Shown here piece after piece: positions 41,991 to 49,539 of a DNA stretch of 64,000 bases. The stretch comes from an uncultured Oscillospiraceae bacterium (lineage in GTDB: Bacteria; Bacillota; Clostridia; Oscillospirales; Ruminococcaceae). Within the stretch, counting starts at the first letter, position 1. Every line of letters starts with the position of its first letter. The stretch is taken from positions 1 through 64,000 of the forward strand of contig CAKSLF010000005.1 of NCBI GenBank assembly GCA_934466455.1. Direction: 5' to 3'. Position numbers and translations under genes: made by a program. Under the pieces are notes generated by a model. The model ran no database searches. It saw only the letters and a list, made by a program, of their open reading frames with translations, and was not told the DNA's origin.

Positions 41991-42851
41991 ATGAGATACA
42001 CAAAGGAGTGGCAGGATTACGAGCTTTTGGATTGCTCCGAAGGTGAACGCCTTGAACGCTGGGGAAATGTCGTGCTTATCCGTCCCGACCCTCAGGTTAT
42101 ATGGAATACGCCGAAGGAACATCCCCTTTGGCACAGGGCGGACGCAAGATATATCCGTTCAAAGGAGGGCGGCGGTCATTGGGAATGCCGCAAAAAGCTT
42201 CCGGAAAATTGGAACATCGGATATAGGGATTTGAAATTCAAAATAAGCCCAACCGGGTTTAAGCACACCGGGCTTTTTCCGGAGCAGGCGGTAAACTGGG
42301 ATATGATGAGAGAAAAAATCGCCGGGGCGGGCAGAAGTATAAAGGTTCTCAACCTTTTTGCATATACCGGCGGAGCAACCCTTGCCGCAGCGTCGGCGGG
42401 GGCTTCCGTCTGCCATGTTGACGCAGCAAAGGGAATGGTGCATTGGGCAAGGGAAAATGCGGAGCTTTCCTCTCTTGCGGAAAAGCCCGTCCGCTGGATC
42501 GTTGACGACTGCGCAAAGTTTGTCGAAAGAGAAATTCGCCGGGGAAATACTTATGACGCAATTATTATGGATCCCCCCTCTTATGGAAGAGGTCCCGGCG
42601 GCGAGGTTTGGAAGCTGGAGGATCAGATTTATGACCTTGTTAAGCTTTGTACGGGGGTCCTTTCCGACGATCCGCTTTTCTTTCTGCTTAATTCGTATAC
42701 AACGGGGCTTTCCGCCTCTGCTATGGCGTATGTTCTCGGCGTAAATATGCAAAAATTCGGCGGAAAGGTTTCCGCCGAGGAAATCGGCTTGCCGGTAACC
42801 GCAAGCGGAATGGTGCTTCCTTGCGGAAGCAGCGCAATCTGGAGCAAATAA
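41991..42851 (+). CDS. Class I SAM-dependent methyltransferase, RlmK/RlmI-like
   Basis: The ATG at 41991 follows GAGGTAG. The 286-residue product has motif I as VLNLFAYTGGATLAAASAGA, the Asp of VCHVDAAKGMVHWA, WIVDDCAKF, and catalytic motif IV as MDPPSYGRG, the D-P-P-S-Y-G form of 23S rRNA m5C/m7G methyltransferases RlmI and RlmK. The N-terminal part (about 1-110) includes WNTPKEHPLWHRADARY and FKHTGLFPEQAVNW, with no PUA domain. It is likely an rRNA methyltransferase; the site is not known. Confidence 0.86.
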   Translation: MRYTKEWQDYELLDCSEGERLERWGNVVLIRPDPQVIWNTPKEHPLWHRADARYIRSKEGGGHWECRKKLPENWNIGYRDLKFKISPTGFKHTGLFPEQAVNWDMMREKIAGAGRSIKVLNLFAYTGGATLAAASAGASVCHVDAAKGMVHWARENAELSSLAEKPVRWIVDDCAKFVEREIRRGNTYDAIIMDPPSYGRGPGGEVWKLEDQIYDLVKLCTGVLSDDPLFFLLNSYTTGLSASAMAYVLGVNMQKFGGKVSAEEIGLPVTASGMVLPCGSSAIWSK

Positions 42852-42898
42852 TAAAACAAAGACAGTTTTTATAAACAAAAAAACGGGAGGCGGCAAAA

Positions 42899-43600
42899 AT
42901 GAAGGACCCGAAGGAATTTCTTGAAAAGGACAGGCTTTTGCACATTGATATGATAGACGCTCTGCTCGATAAAAAGACGGAGGTGCTCTATTCCGAGGAG
43001 GACGGAGTGCTTTTCCGCAGGGACGGCTGGCTTTATGAGCTTTCCGCCGAAACCCCGGAAGCAACGGAAAAAATCGCCGCACTTATGGAAAAAGGCAGGG
43101 ACATCGTTGCTCATCAGTTTAAGTTTATTCCGAACATTTTTAATGTTACCGGGAAGATGGAAATGCTGCCCTGTATGCAGACCTCATATAACAAAGGTAC
43201 TCCGGTAAAGCTTCCCGATACGGGAAAAATAACCTATCGCCGCCTTACAATGGAGGATCTCGACTTTGTATGCCGCACCTACCGCTACGGCGAAAACGAT
43301 GTTAAGTATATAGGAAGCCGCATAAGTCACGGAATGATAGGCGCATTCGACGGAAAACGCTGCGTCGGCTTTATCGGCGAGCATAACGAAGGCTCCATGG
43401 GGCTTTTGGAGGTTATTCCGGAATATCGCAGAAAGGGAATTGCCACCGCTCTTGAGGGTATGATGATAAACAAAAAGCTTAAAGAGGGCAGAATTCCGTA
43501 CGACCATGTCGTCCTCGGAAACGACGCCTCCCTCGGCTTACAAAAAAGCCTCGGCATGGATAAGGCGGAGGGCATTGTAACCTGGCTTTTTACAAAATAA
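42899..43600 (+). CDS. GNAT-family N-acetyltransferase
   Basis: The 233-residue product starts behind GGGAGGC. An N-terminal substrate-side region (about 1-105) is followed by a GNAT domain (about 110-233): YRRLTMEDLDFVCRTYRYG, HGMIGAFDGKRCVGFIGEHN, MGLLEVIPEYRRKGIATAL (acetyl-CoA loop) and SLGLQKSLGM. It resembles acetyltransferases that act on amino acids or antibiotics, but no subgroup can be fixed. It lies between the methyltransferase and ecfA1, apparently in the same transcript. Confidence 0.85.
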   Translation: MKDPKEFLEKDRLLHIDMIDALLDKKTEVLYSEEDGVLFRRDGWLYELSAETPEATEKIAALMEKGRDIVAHQFKFIPNIFNVTGKMEMLPCMQTSYNKGTPVKLPDTGKITYRRLTMEDLDFVCRTYRYGENDVKYIGSRISHGMIGAFDGKRCVGFIGEHNEGSMGLLEVIPEYRRKGIATALEGMMINKKLKEGRIPYDHVVLGNDASLGLQKSLGMDKAEGIVTWLFTK

Positions 43601-43624
43601 CAAACGGCAAAAAAGGAAATATAA

Positions 43625-44494
43625 ATGGCAAAAGAAAAATTTATTGAGGCAAACAAAATAAGCTTCAGCTATCCGGCGTTTGACGGTTCGCTGCCTAATC
43701 TTGTGCTGGACGGGATCTCCGTTTCCGTAGACGATGGAGAATTTCTTGCAGTGCTCGGGCATAACGGCTCCGGAAAATCAACATTGGCAAAGCACTTTAA
43801 CGCAATACTTATTCCTACGGAAGGAAATGTTACCGTTGACGGCATAAATACCGCCGAGGAAAGCAGGCTCTACGAGATACGCCAGGAGGTCGGCATGGTT
43901 TTTCAAAACCCGGATAACCAGATAGTCGCAACTCTTGTTGAGGACGATGTGGCGTTCGCCTTGGAAAATCTCGGCGTTCCCCCGGAGGAAATCCGCCGCC
44001 GGGTGGATGAGGCTCTAAAAAAAGTCGGAATGTACGAATACCGCCTTCATGCGCCGGACCAGCTTTCCGGAGGGCAAAAGCAGCGTGTGGCGATAGCAGG
44101 GATAATCGCAATGCAGCCCCGCTGCGTCGTGCTCGATGAGCCTACCGCAATGCTCGACCCGAAGGGTAGGCGGGAGGTTATGAGCACAATAAAGCAGCTT
44201 AACAGAGAAATGGGAGTAACCGTGGTGCTCATAACCCACTATATGGACGAAGCGGCGCAGTGCGGTCGCATTGTTGTTGTGGATGACGGCAAAGCTCTTA
44301 TGGACGGAACGCCTCGGGAGGTGTTCAAAAATGTGGAGCTGCTTAAAAAAAGAGGGCTTGATGTGCCGCAGGTGACGGAGCTTTGCCATGAGCTGCGCAA
44401 GGCGGGCTGCAAGCTGCCGGATTGCGTGCTCACGGAGGAAGAATGCGTTGAGGCAATCGAAGAACTTTTGAAGGGCGGTGCTCAAAATGGCTGA
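43625..44494 (+). CDS. ecfA1: Energy-coupling factor transporter ATPase A1
   Basis: The 289-residue ABC ATPase has Walker A GHNGSGKST (from residue 45), Q-loop VFQNPDNQIVATLVEDDVAF (the ECF-specific NPDNQ), signature LSGGQKQRVAIAG, Walker B CVVLDEPTAMLD and switch ITHYMDE, plus a C-terminal ECF extension (about 230-289). It pairs with EcfA2 and EcfT into the group II module that powers several vitamin S-components. No S-component gene lies next to it. Confidence 0.96.
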   Translation: MAKEKFIEANKISFSYPAFDGSLPNLVLDGISVSVDDGEFLAVLGHNGSGKSTLAKHFNAILIPTEGNVTVDGINTAEESRLYEIRQEVGMVFQNPDNQIVATLVEDDVAFALENLGVPPEEIRRRVDEALKKVGMYEYRLHAPDQLSGGQKQRVAIAGIIAMQPRCVVLDEPTAMLDPKGRREVMSTIKQLNREMGVTVVLITHYMDEAAQCGRIVVVDDGKALMDGTPREVFKNVELLKKRGLDVPQVTELCHELRKAGCKLPDCVLTEEECVEAIEELLKGGAQNG

Positions 44495-45356
44495 CGCCGC
44501 AATAAAAACCGAAAATCTCTGCTATATTTATTCAAAGGATACCCCCTTTGAGCACCGAGCCCTCGATAACGCCTGCATCGAGATAGAAAAAGGCTCCTTC
44601 GTCGGTCTTATCGGTCATACCGGAAGCGGAAAATCCACACTGATACAGCATCTTAACGGACTCTTGAAGCCGACCTCCGGAAAGGTTTTTGTAGACGGAG
44701 AGGATATTTGGGCAAATCCGAAGGATATCCGCCGCTTTCGCTTTAAGGTCGGGCTTGTGTTCCAATATCCCGAGCACCAGCTTTTTGAGGAAACGGTGCG
44801 CAGGGATATTGCATTCGGTCCGAAAAATATGGGGCTTTCCGATAAAGAAGTAAACGAGCGGGTGCTCGAAGCAGCCCGCCTTACCGGGCTTACCGAAGAT
44901 TATCTTGAAAAATCGCCCTTTGAGCTTTCCGGCGGAGAAAAACGCAGAGTCGCAATAGCGGGCGTGCTCGCAATGCGACCGGAGGTGCTCATTCTTGATG
45001 AGCCTACCGCCGGGCTTGACCCAAAAGGCAGGGAATATATCCTTTCCGAGATAAAATCCTACCATGAAAGATACGGCGCAACCATAATTCTTGTTTCTCA
45101 CAGTATGGAGGATGTCGCTCGCTTTGCAAGTCATGTGCTCATAATGAACCACTCCGAAGTTGCCATGTACGGGGCAACAAAAGAGGTGTTTTCAAGGGTG
45201 GACGAGCTTGTGGAAATGGGTCTTGAGGTGCCGCAGATAAGCCGTGTTTTTGCAAAGCTTAAAGCAGACGGCTTTTCCGTGCCGGATTCCGTGCTCACGG
45301 TTGATGAGGCAAGAACCGCCGTGCTCGGGCTTCTCGGGAAAAAGGGGGTGCGCTGA
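44487..45356 (+). CDS. ecfA2: Energy-coupling factor transporter ATPase A2
   Basis: The ATG at 44487 overlaps the end of ecfA1 by 8 bp; a GTG at 44478 is less likely. The 289-residue product has Walker A GHTGSGKST (from residue 43), FQYPEHQLFEETVRRDIAF (the A2-type YPEHQLF), LSGGEKRRVAIAG, VLILDEPTAGLDP and LVSHSMEDV. It is the partner ATPase of EcfA1, and its stop overlaps the ecfT start. Confidence 0.96.
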   Translation: MADAAIKTENLCYIYSKDTPFEHRALDNACIEIEKGSFVGLIGHTGSGKSTLIQHLNGLLKPTSGKVFVDGEDIWANPKDIRRFRFKVGLVFQYPEHQLFEETVRRDIAFGPKNMGLSDKEVNERVLEAARLTGLTEDYLEKSPFELSGGEKRRVAIAGVLAMRPEVLILDEPTAGLDPKGREYILSEIKSYHERYGATIILVSHSMEDVARFASHVLIMNHSEVAMYGATKEVFSRVDELVEMGLEVPQISRVFAKLKADGFSVPDSVLTVDEARTAVLGLLGKKGVR

Positions 45357-46174
45357 TGCTGAAGGACATTACATTCGGTCAGTACTACCCCGGCGACTCC
45401 GTAATTCATAAAATGGACCCAAGAATGAAGCTTATTCTTATTATTGTATATATAGTTATGCTTTTTTTGGCGGACGGAATAATTCCGCTTATGCTTGGGG
45501 TTTTTGTAACATTGTTTGCATACGCCCTTTCAAAGCTTTCGTTTAAGCTGGTTTGGCGTTGTGTAAAACCGATTTTGCCGATAGTGATATTCACGGCCCT
45601 GCTCAATATTTTCTTTGTTGAGGGCGAACCTGTTTTTGAGTGGAAGTTTATTTCAATTTCCGAAAGGGGTATTGTAACGGCTGTGCTTATGTGCGTGCGC
45701 ATAATAAGCCTTATCGCCGGAACAAGCCTTCTTACCTATACCACGACGCCGATTGCACTTACCGATGGGCTGGAGCGGCTGATGAAGCCTCTTACAAAAA
45801 TAAAAGTTCCCGTTCACGAGCTTTCGATGATGATGACCATTGCACTGCGCTTTATCCCGACCCTTATTGATGAAACCGGCAAGATAATCGCCGCACAAAA
45901 GGCAAGAGGAGCGGATATGGATTCCGGAAATGCGATACAAAAGGCAAAGGCACTTGTGCCGGTTTTGATTCCGCTTTTTGTTTCCGCCTTCCGCCGTGCG
46001 GACGAGCTTGCTCTTGCAATGGAGTGCCGCTGCTACCGGGGAGGCGAGGGCAGAACAAGACTGAAGCAGCTTTCCATCTCCGCAAGGGACTGGGCTGCAG
46101 CCGTATTCATGGCGGCTGCGCTTGCGGGAGTCATTCTGCTGAATAAATTCGGACCGGCGGTGATGGTGCTTTGA
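45356..46174 (+). CDS. ecfT: Energy-coupling factor transporter transmembrane protein EcfT
   Basis: The 272-residue product has five or six membrane helices and the two coupling-helix motifs with Ala-Arg-Gly, seen as AAQKARGADMDSG, and the later ALAMECRCYRG. The opening TFGQYYPGDSVIHKMDPRMK is typical. It links the two ATPases to substrate-binding S-components. It overlaps ecfA2 by one base and truA by four bases, so the five genes ecfA1-ribF form a tightly packed set. Confidence 0.96.
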   Translation: MLKDITFGQYYPGDSVIHKMDPRMKLILIIVYIVMLFLADGIIPLMLGVFVTLFAYALSKLSFKLVWRCVKPILPIVIFTALLNIFFVEGEPVFEWKFISISERGIVTAVLMCVRIISLIAGTSLLTYTTTPIALTDGLERLMKPLTKIKVPVHELSMMMTIALRFIPTLIDETGKIIAAQKARGADMDSGNAIQKAKALVPVLIPLFVSAFRRADELALAMECRCYRGGEGRTRLKQLSISARDWAAAVFMAAALAGVILLNKFGPAVMVL

Positions 46175-46920
46175 GAAACATTCTTCTTACCCTTGCATAT
46201 AAAGGCACCGCATACCACGGTTTTCAGGTGCAGAAAAACGCTTCCACGGTTTGCGAAACGCTGCAAAACGCAATGGAGGTGCTCCTTAAAGAACGCCCGG
46301 ATGTTAAAGGCTGCTCGAGGACGGATTCCGGCGTTCACGCAAATATGTTCTGCGTAAATTTCCATACGGAAAATCCTATGGATTGCGCCCATATGCGCCG
46401 GAGCCTTGACGCCCTTTTGCCGGATGACATTGCGGTAAAGGATTGCGCAGAGGTGCCGGAGGATTTTCATGCAAGGTACTCCTGCAAAGGAAAACGCTAT
46501 GTTTATAAAATATGGAATGCGCCGTACATGAGTCCGTTCTATAACGGGCTTGCGCTGCATTATCCAAGGGAGCTTGATGCGGATTTTCTGGACGCCGTTT
46601 GCACGGATTTTATCGGAAAGCACGATTTTTCCGCCTTTGCGGGTGCTCAGAATACGCAGGAGGATTGTACAAGGGAGATTTTTTATTGCTCCGTGGAGAG
46701 AGAGGGCGAGCTGGTCACCTTTTCCGTAACCGGCGACGGCTTTCTCTATAATATGGTAAGGATAATGGTGGGCACGCTTCTTGAAATAAACGAGGATAAG
46801 CTTGCGCCCGACGCCATACCGGAAATAATCGAATCGAGGGACAGAAAGCTTGCCGGGCGAACCTCCCCGCCGGAGGGATTGTACCTTGATTATGTAATTT
46901 ATGATGAAGAAGATGAGTAA
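46171..46920 (+). CDS. truA: tRNA pseudouridine(38-40) synthase
   Basis: A TTG start at 46171 lies inside the ecfT stop. The 249-residue product has LAYKGTAYHGFQVQKNASTV, the catalytic Asp in GCSRTDSGVHA (Asp 52), DFHARYSCKGKRYVYKI, KHDFSAFAG and FLYNMVRIMVGTL. It modifies positions 38-40 of tRNA anticodon arms. In many Firmicutes truA follows ecfT and leads to rplM-rpsI; here ribF follows. Confidence 0.97.
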   Translation: MRNILLTLAYKGTAYHGFQVQKNASTVCETLQNAMEVLLKERPDVKGCSRTDSGVHANMFCVNFHTENPMDCAHMRRSLDALLPDDIAVKDCAEVPEDFHARYSCKGKRYVYKIWNAPYMSPFYNGLALHYPRELDADFLDAVCTDFIGKHDFSAFAGAQNTQEDCTREIFYCSVEREGELVTFSVTGDGFLYNMVRIMVGTLLEINEDKLAPDAIPEIIESRDRKLAGRTSPPEGLYLDYVIYDEEDE

Positions 46921-47872
46921 AATGCCGGAAGATTTTTTGACAAACGCCCTTGCAGCCCGCCCTACGGCGGTTGCTCTCGGGATTTTTGACGGAGTGCATA
47001 TCGGGCACCGTGCCGTGCTGAAGGAAGCCGCAAACAGCGGCGACCTTGAGCCGTGGGTGTTTACTTTTTCAGAAGAAAGCATTTCCAAAGCCAAGAGGGG
47101 TGCGGTTCGGTTGGAACCGCCCTGCGTAAAATTCAATATTATGAAAAGCTGCGGTATAGCCCATGTATATGCTCCGGACTTTGATGAGGTAAAAGGGCTT
47201 TCCGGCGAGGAATTTGTGCGCAAAGTTCTTGTTGAGCATCTTAAATGCAGAAAAGTTGTTTGCGGAACGGACTTTCGGTTCGGAGAGCGTGCCGCCTGCG
47301 GCGCAGAGGATATGAAACGCCTTTGCGCAGAGTTCGGAATGGAATGCGCCGTAATCGAAAAGCTGTACGACGGCGGCGAGGCAATAAGCTCAACAAGGAT
47401 AAGAGAAGCTGCGGCAAAAGGCGATATGCAGACCGTCGAACGGCTTTGCGGCTACCCGTTCTGCATAGAAAATACCGTTGTGGCGGGGGAACATCTCGGC
47501 AGAGAGTACGGTCTGCCCACCATAAATCAGGGCTTTGGCGGGGGCTATGTCATCCCGAAGTACGGCGTTTACGTTTCCGCCGCCTATGTGGACGGCAAAT
47601 TCTATCCCGCCGTCACCAATGTGGGGGTAAAGCCCACGGTTTCCGAGGAGAACGCCCCCGGTGCGGAAACGAACCTTATCGGCTTCGCCGGAAATCTCTA
47701 CGGAAAAAAAGTTTTTGTGTTCCTGCTTTCCTTTGTCCGCCCGGAAATGAAATTTGAAAGCCGCGAGGCTCTTTTCGCCCGCATAGCCTTCGACCGCGAC
47801 AACGCAAAATCCGCCGCCGAAAGCTGGATTAGCTCCTCCGGTGCCAAAACCGCGGAGCTGATGGGAATTTGA
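46901..47872 (+). CDS. ribF: Bifunctional riboflavin kinase / FAD synthetase
   Basis: The longest frame starts at 46901, but ATG codons at 46904, 46913 and 46922 are equally possible; none has a clear site, and coupling to truA is likely. The roughly 320-residue product has an N-terminal nucleotidyltransferase (about 15-165: VALGIFDGVHIGHRAVL, VVCGTDFRFGERAACG, ISSTRIREAAAKGD) and a C-terminal flavokinase (about 190-320: HLGREYGLPTINQ, YGVYVSAAYVDGKFYPAVTN, VGVKPTV). It makes FMN and FAD from riboflavin. It more often follows truB; here it is next to the ECF module, which may help import riboflavin. Confidence 0.94.
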   Translation: MMKKMSKMPEDFLTNALAARPTAVALGIFDGVHIGHRAVLKEAANSGDLEPWVFTFSEESISKAKRGAVRLEPPCVKFNIMKSCGIAHVYAPDFDEVKGLSGEEFVRKVLVEHLKCRKVVCGTDFRFGERAACGAEDMKRLCAEFGMECAVIEKLYDGGEAISSTRIREAAAKGDMQTVERLCGYPFCIENTVVAGEHLGREYGLPTINQGFGGGYVIPKYGVYVSAAYVDGKFYPAVTNVGVKPTVSEENAPGAETNLIGFAGNLYGKKVFVFLLSFVRPEMKFESREALFARIAFDRDNAKSAAESWISSSGAKTAELMGI

Positions 47873-48068
47873 GCACGGCTTGAGCATGACGAAAATATTT
47901 TGAGCACAGCTTGAGCACCGAGGAAAGCGGAGCGCATATCTCGGCTTCCATGTGTAAGGGGGGCCAAGTTCCCTCACCGCAGCCGCAGTGCGTACAGCAA
48001 CGCCGAGAACGCTCACCGAAAGTTCGCCTAAAGGCTTGCTTATATTCAAATGAAAGGAATGATATTCA
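47873..48068. other. Intergenic stretch with repeated GAGCAC motifs
   Basis: After ribF the sequence holds several TTGAGCAC or TTGAGCAT words in about 50 bases, then GC-rich DNA without an ORF. The following lipoprotein gene has only a modest site (GAAAGGAATG). No clear promoter or terminator could be fixed. Confidence 0.4.
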
Positions 48069-48833
48069 ATGAAAAAAGTCATCGCACCGATTTTGGCGGT
48101 AATTCTCATAATGGGGCTTGCGGCCTGCTCCATCGTCGATAATATCGTCGGCGAGGTACTCGGCGGTCTGAACAGCTCTCAGTCCTCCTCCGATATGGGC
48201 GGAAATATGCCCGGCGGAAACGGCTATATGCCCGGAGGCAATACCCAAGGCGAAAGCAGCGGTATGTCCGGGGGCATAGACCTTGCCGCAGTCACCGAGG
48301 AGGATGTCAAACCCATTGTGGATGTCTTTGCCGGAGTGGTGGCGGAGGATTTCGGCATTGACGTAGACTTTGAAAACGGCAAATCCGCAATCATAAACCC
48401 CAAGGACGGGAGCAAAAAGATTCTCGATTTGTCTCCCTATTACAGAGAGGACGGCTCCAGAGATCTTTCCTCCTTCCCCGGCTACGAGCCTGACCCTGCG
48501 GAAGCCGCATACTTCGAGGTTCTGAGCTATAAATCCCTGAGCGAGCTTTGCGCCTACCTTGACGAATATATGCTTCCGGAAATTTACGAAAGCTATGTTG
48601 CGGATAATTTCAGCGAGGTTGACGGCGTGCTCTATCTTGTACGCGGCGGCAGAGGCTACGGCACCGTTACCTGCGGGAACATCACCTCCGTAACCCCCGG
48701 CTCCGATTCCCTTGAGGTTATTGCGGAAAGACAGCTCTTCGAGGAGCCGGACGGTCTTTATATACTTACTCTTAAAGAGATCGGCGGCAGACTTAAAATA
48801 GTTTCCGCACTTGAGGAGGAGGCAAAGGGCTGA
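48069..48833 (+). CDS. Lipoprotein with Gly/Met/Ser-rich linker
   Basis: The 254-residue product has a lipoprotein signal (LAAC, Cys 20), then a low-complexity linker (about 35-70) with repeated PGG and M-P/S-G-G. The folded part (about 75-254) includes ITSVTPGSDSLEVIAERQLF and VAEDFGIDVDFENGK, a DUF-type alpha/beta body I cannot name. It is likely a surface protein. It is followed by the rpsO promoter. Confidence 0.7.
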   Translation: MKKVIAPILAVILIMGLAACSIVDNIVGEVLGGLNSSQSSSDMGGNMPGGNGYMPGGNTQGESSGMSGGIDLAAVTEEDVKPIVDVFAGVVAEDFGIDVDFENGKSAIINPKDGSKKILDLSPYYREDGSRDLSSFPGYEPDPAEAAYFEVLSYKSLSELCAYLDEYMLPEIYESYVADNFSEVDGVLYLVRGGRGYGTVTCGNITSVTPGSDSLEVIAERQLFEEPDGLYILTLKEIGGRLKIVSALEEEAKG

Positions 48834-48861
48834 AATACCTAAAAAATCTGTAAAAAAGGGC

Positions 48862-48891
48862 TTTACAAAGCAACCTGCTTTGTGCTATAAT
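48862..48891 (+). promoter_or_regulatory. Promoter of rpsO
   Basis: TTTACA (48862-48867), 18-bp spacer, TATAAT (48886-48891). Confidence 0.75.
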
Positions 48892-48897
48892 TCAAAG

Positions 48898-49056
48898 GCT
48901 GGGCTTATGCCCCGATATTATAACTTTTTCTCGGAAAAAGGTAAGTCCGCTAAGCGGTAATAGAATTGCCGCCGCCTGCGGTTTGCATCTCATCTGTTTT
49001 GTAAACGCCTTTTTCTGTGAAAAAGCCAAATTAAGAAAAAACGAGGTGTATTTATT
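48898..49056 (+). promoter_or_regulatory. Long rpsO leader, possible S15 autoregulatory element
   Basis: About 160 untranslated bases with GC-rich hairpins (CCGCTAAGCGG; GCCGCCGCCTGCGG) separate the promoter from the S15 start. S15 represses its own mRNA in several bacteria through differing leader folds, so such a role is inferred, not shown by a known motif. Confidence 0.4.
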
Positions 49057-49323
49057 ATGATGCGCAAAGAAGAAAAAACTGCGGTTATCGAAGCTAACCG
49101 TATCCACGAAACCGATACCGGCTCTCCCGAGGTTCAGATTGCCGTTCTTACCAAGAGAATAGCAGACCTTACCGAGCACCTTAAAGAGCACAAAAAAGAT
49201 AACCACAGCCGCCGCGGCTTGTTCAAAATGGTCGGTCGCCGCCGCAACCTTCTTAACTACCTTAAGAAGAACGACATCGAGCGTTATCGTGCCATTGTTG
49301 AAAAACTCGGTATCCGCAAATAA
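49057..49323 (+). CDS. rpsO: 30S ribosomal protein S15
   Basis: The 88-residue product is preceded by GAGGTG, and either of two adjacent ATGs (49057, 49060) may start it. It has TGSPEVQIAVLTKRI, HLKEHKKDNHSRRGL and VGRRRNLLNYLKKND, the 16S rRNA-binding four-helix bundle. It stands before pnp, as in many bacteria, but a terminator lies between them. Confidence 0.98.
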   Translation: MMRKEEKTAVIEANRIHETDTGSPEVQIAVLTKRIADLTEHLKEHKKDNHSRRGLFKMVGRRRNLLNYLKKNDIERYRAIVEKLGIRK

Positions 49324-49334
49324 TTCTGTCAAAA

Positions 49335-49368
49335 AAAGTCAGGCGGAGCAACGCTTCGCCTGACTTTC
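49335..49368 (+). terminator. Terminator after rpsO
   Basis: The stem AAAGTCAGGCG-G-AGC pairs GCT-T-CGCCTGACTTT, with a short T tract. Confidence 0.85.
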
Positions 49369-49539
49369 TTGAAATAAGCGGTAAAAAATCAGTCAATAAT
49401 AAAAAGTGCAAAGCAAAACGGAAGACGCCGGAAATAAGCAGTTAATCGAGGAAGCAAGAAAATTGCTTTTTGGATTTATTGTTTATTCCCGCCTCCGCTT
49501 TCGTTTTGCTGTGCGCAAAAAAGAAACGGAGGAATTTTT

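Noticed and set aside
40501..42003. Open frame of about 500 codons on the minus strand opposite glmM
   Set aside because: Antisense to a clear glmM and partly to ruvB. The translation is Lys/His/Arg-rich and without domains.
43500..43625. Vitamin riboswitch ahead of the ECF genes
   Set aside because: Only 24 bp separate the GNAT stop from ecfA1 and no conserved riboswitch sequence is visible. The same holds for an FMN element before ribF.
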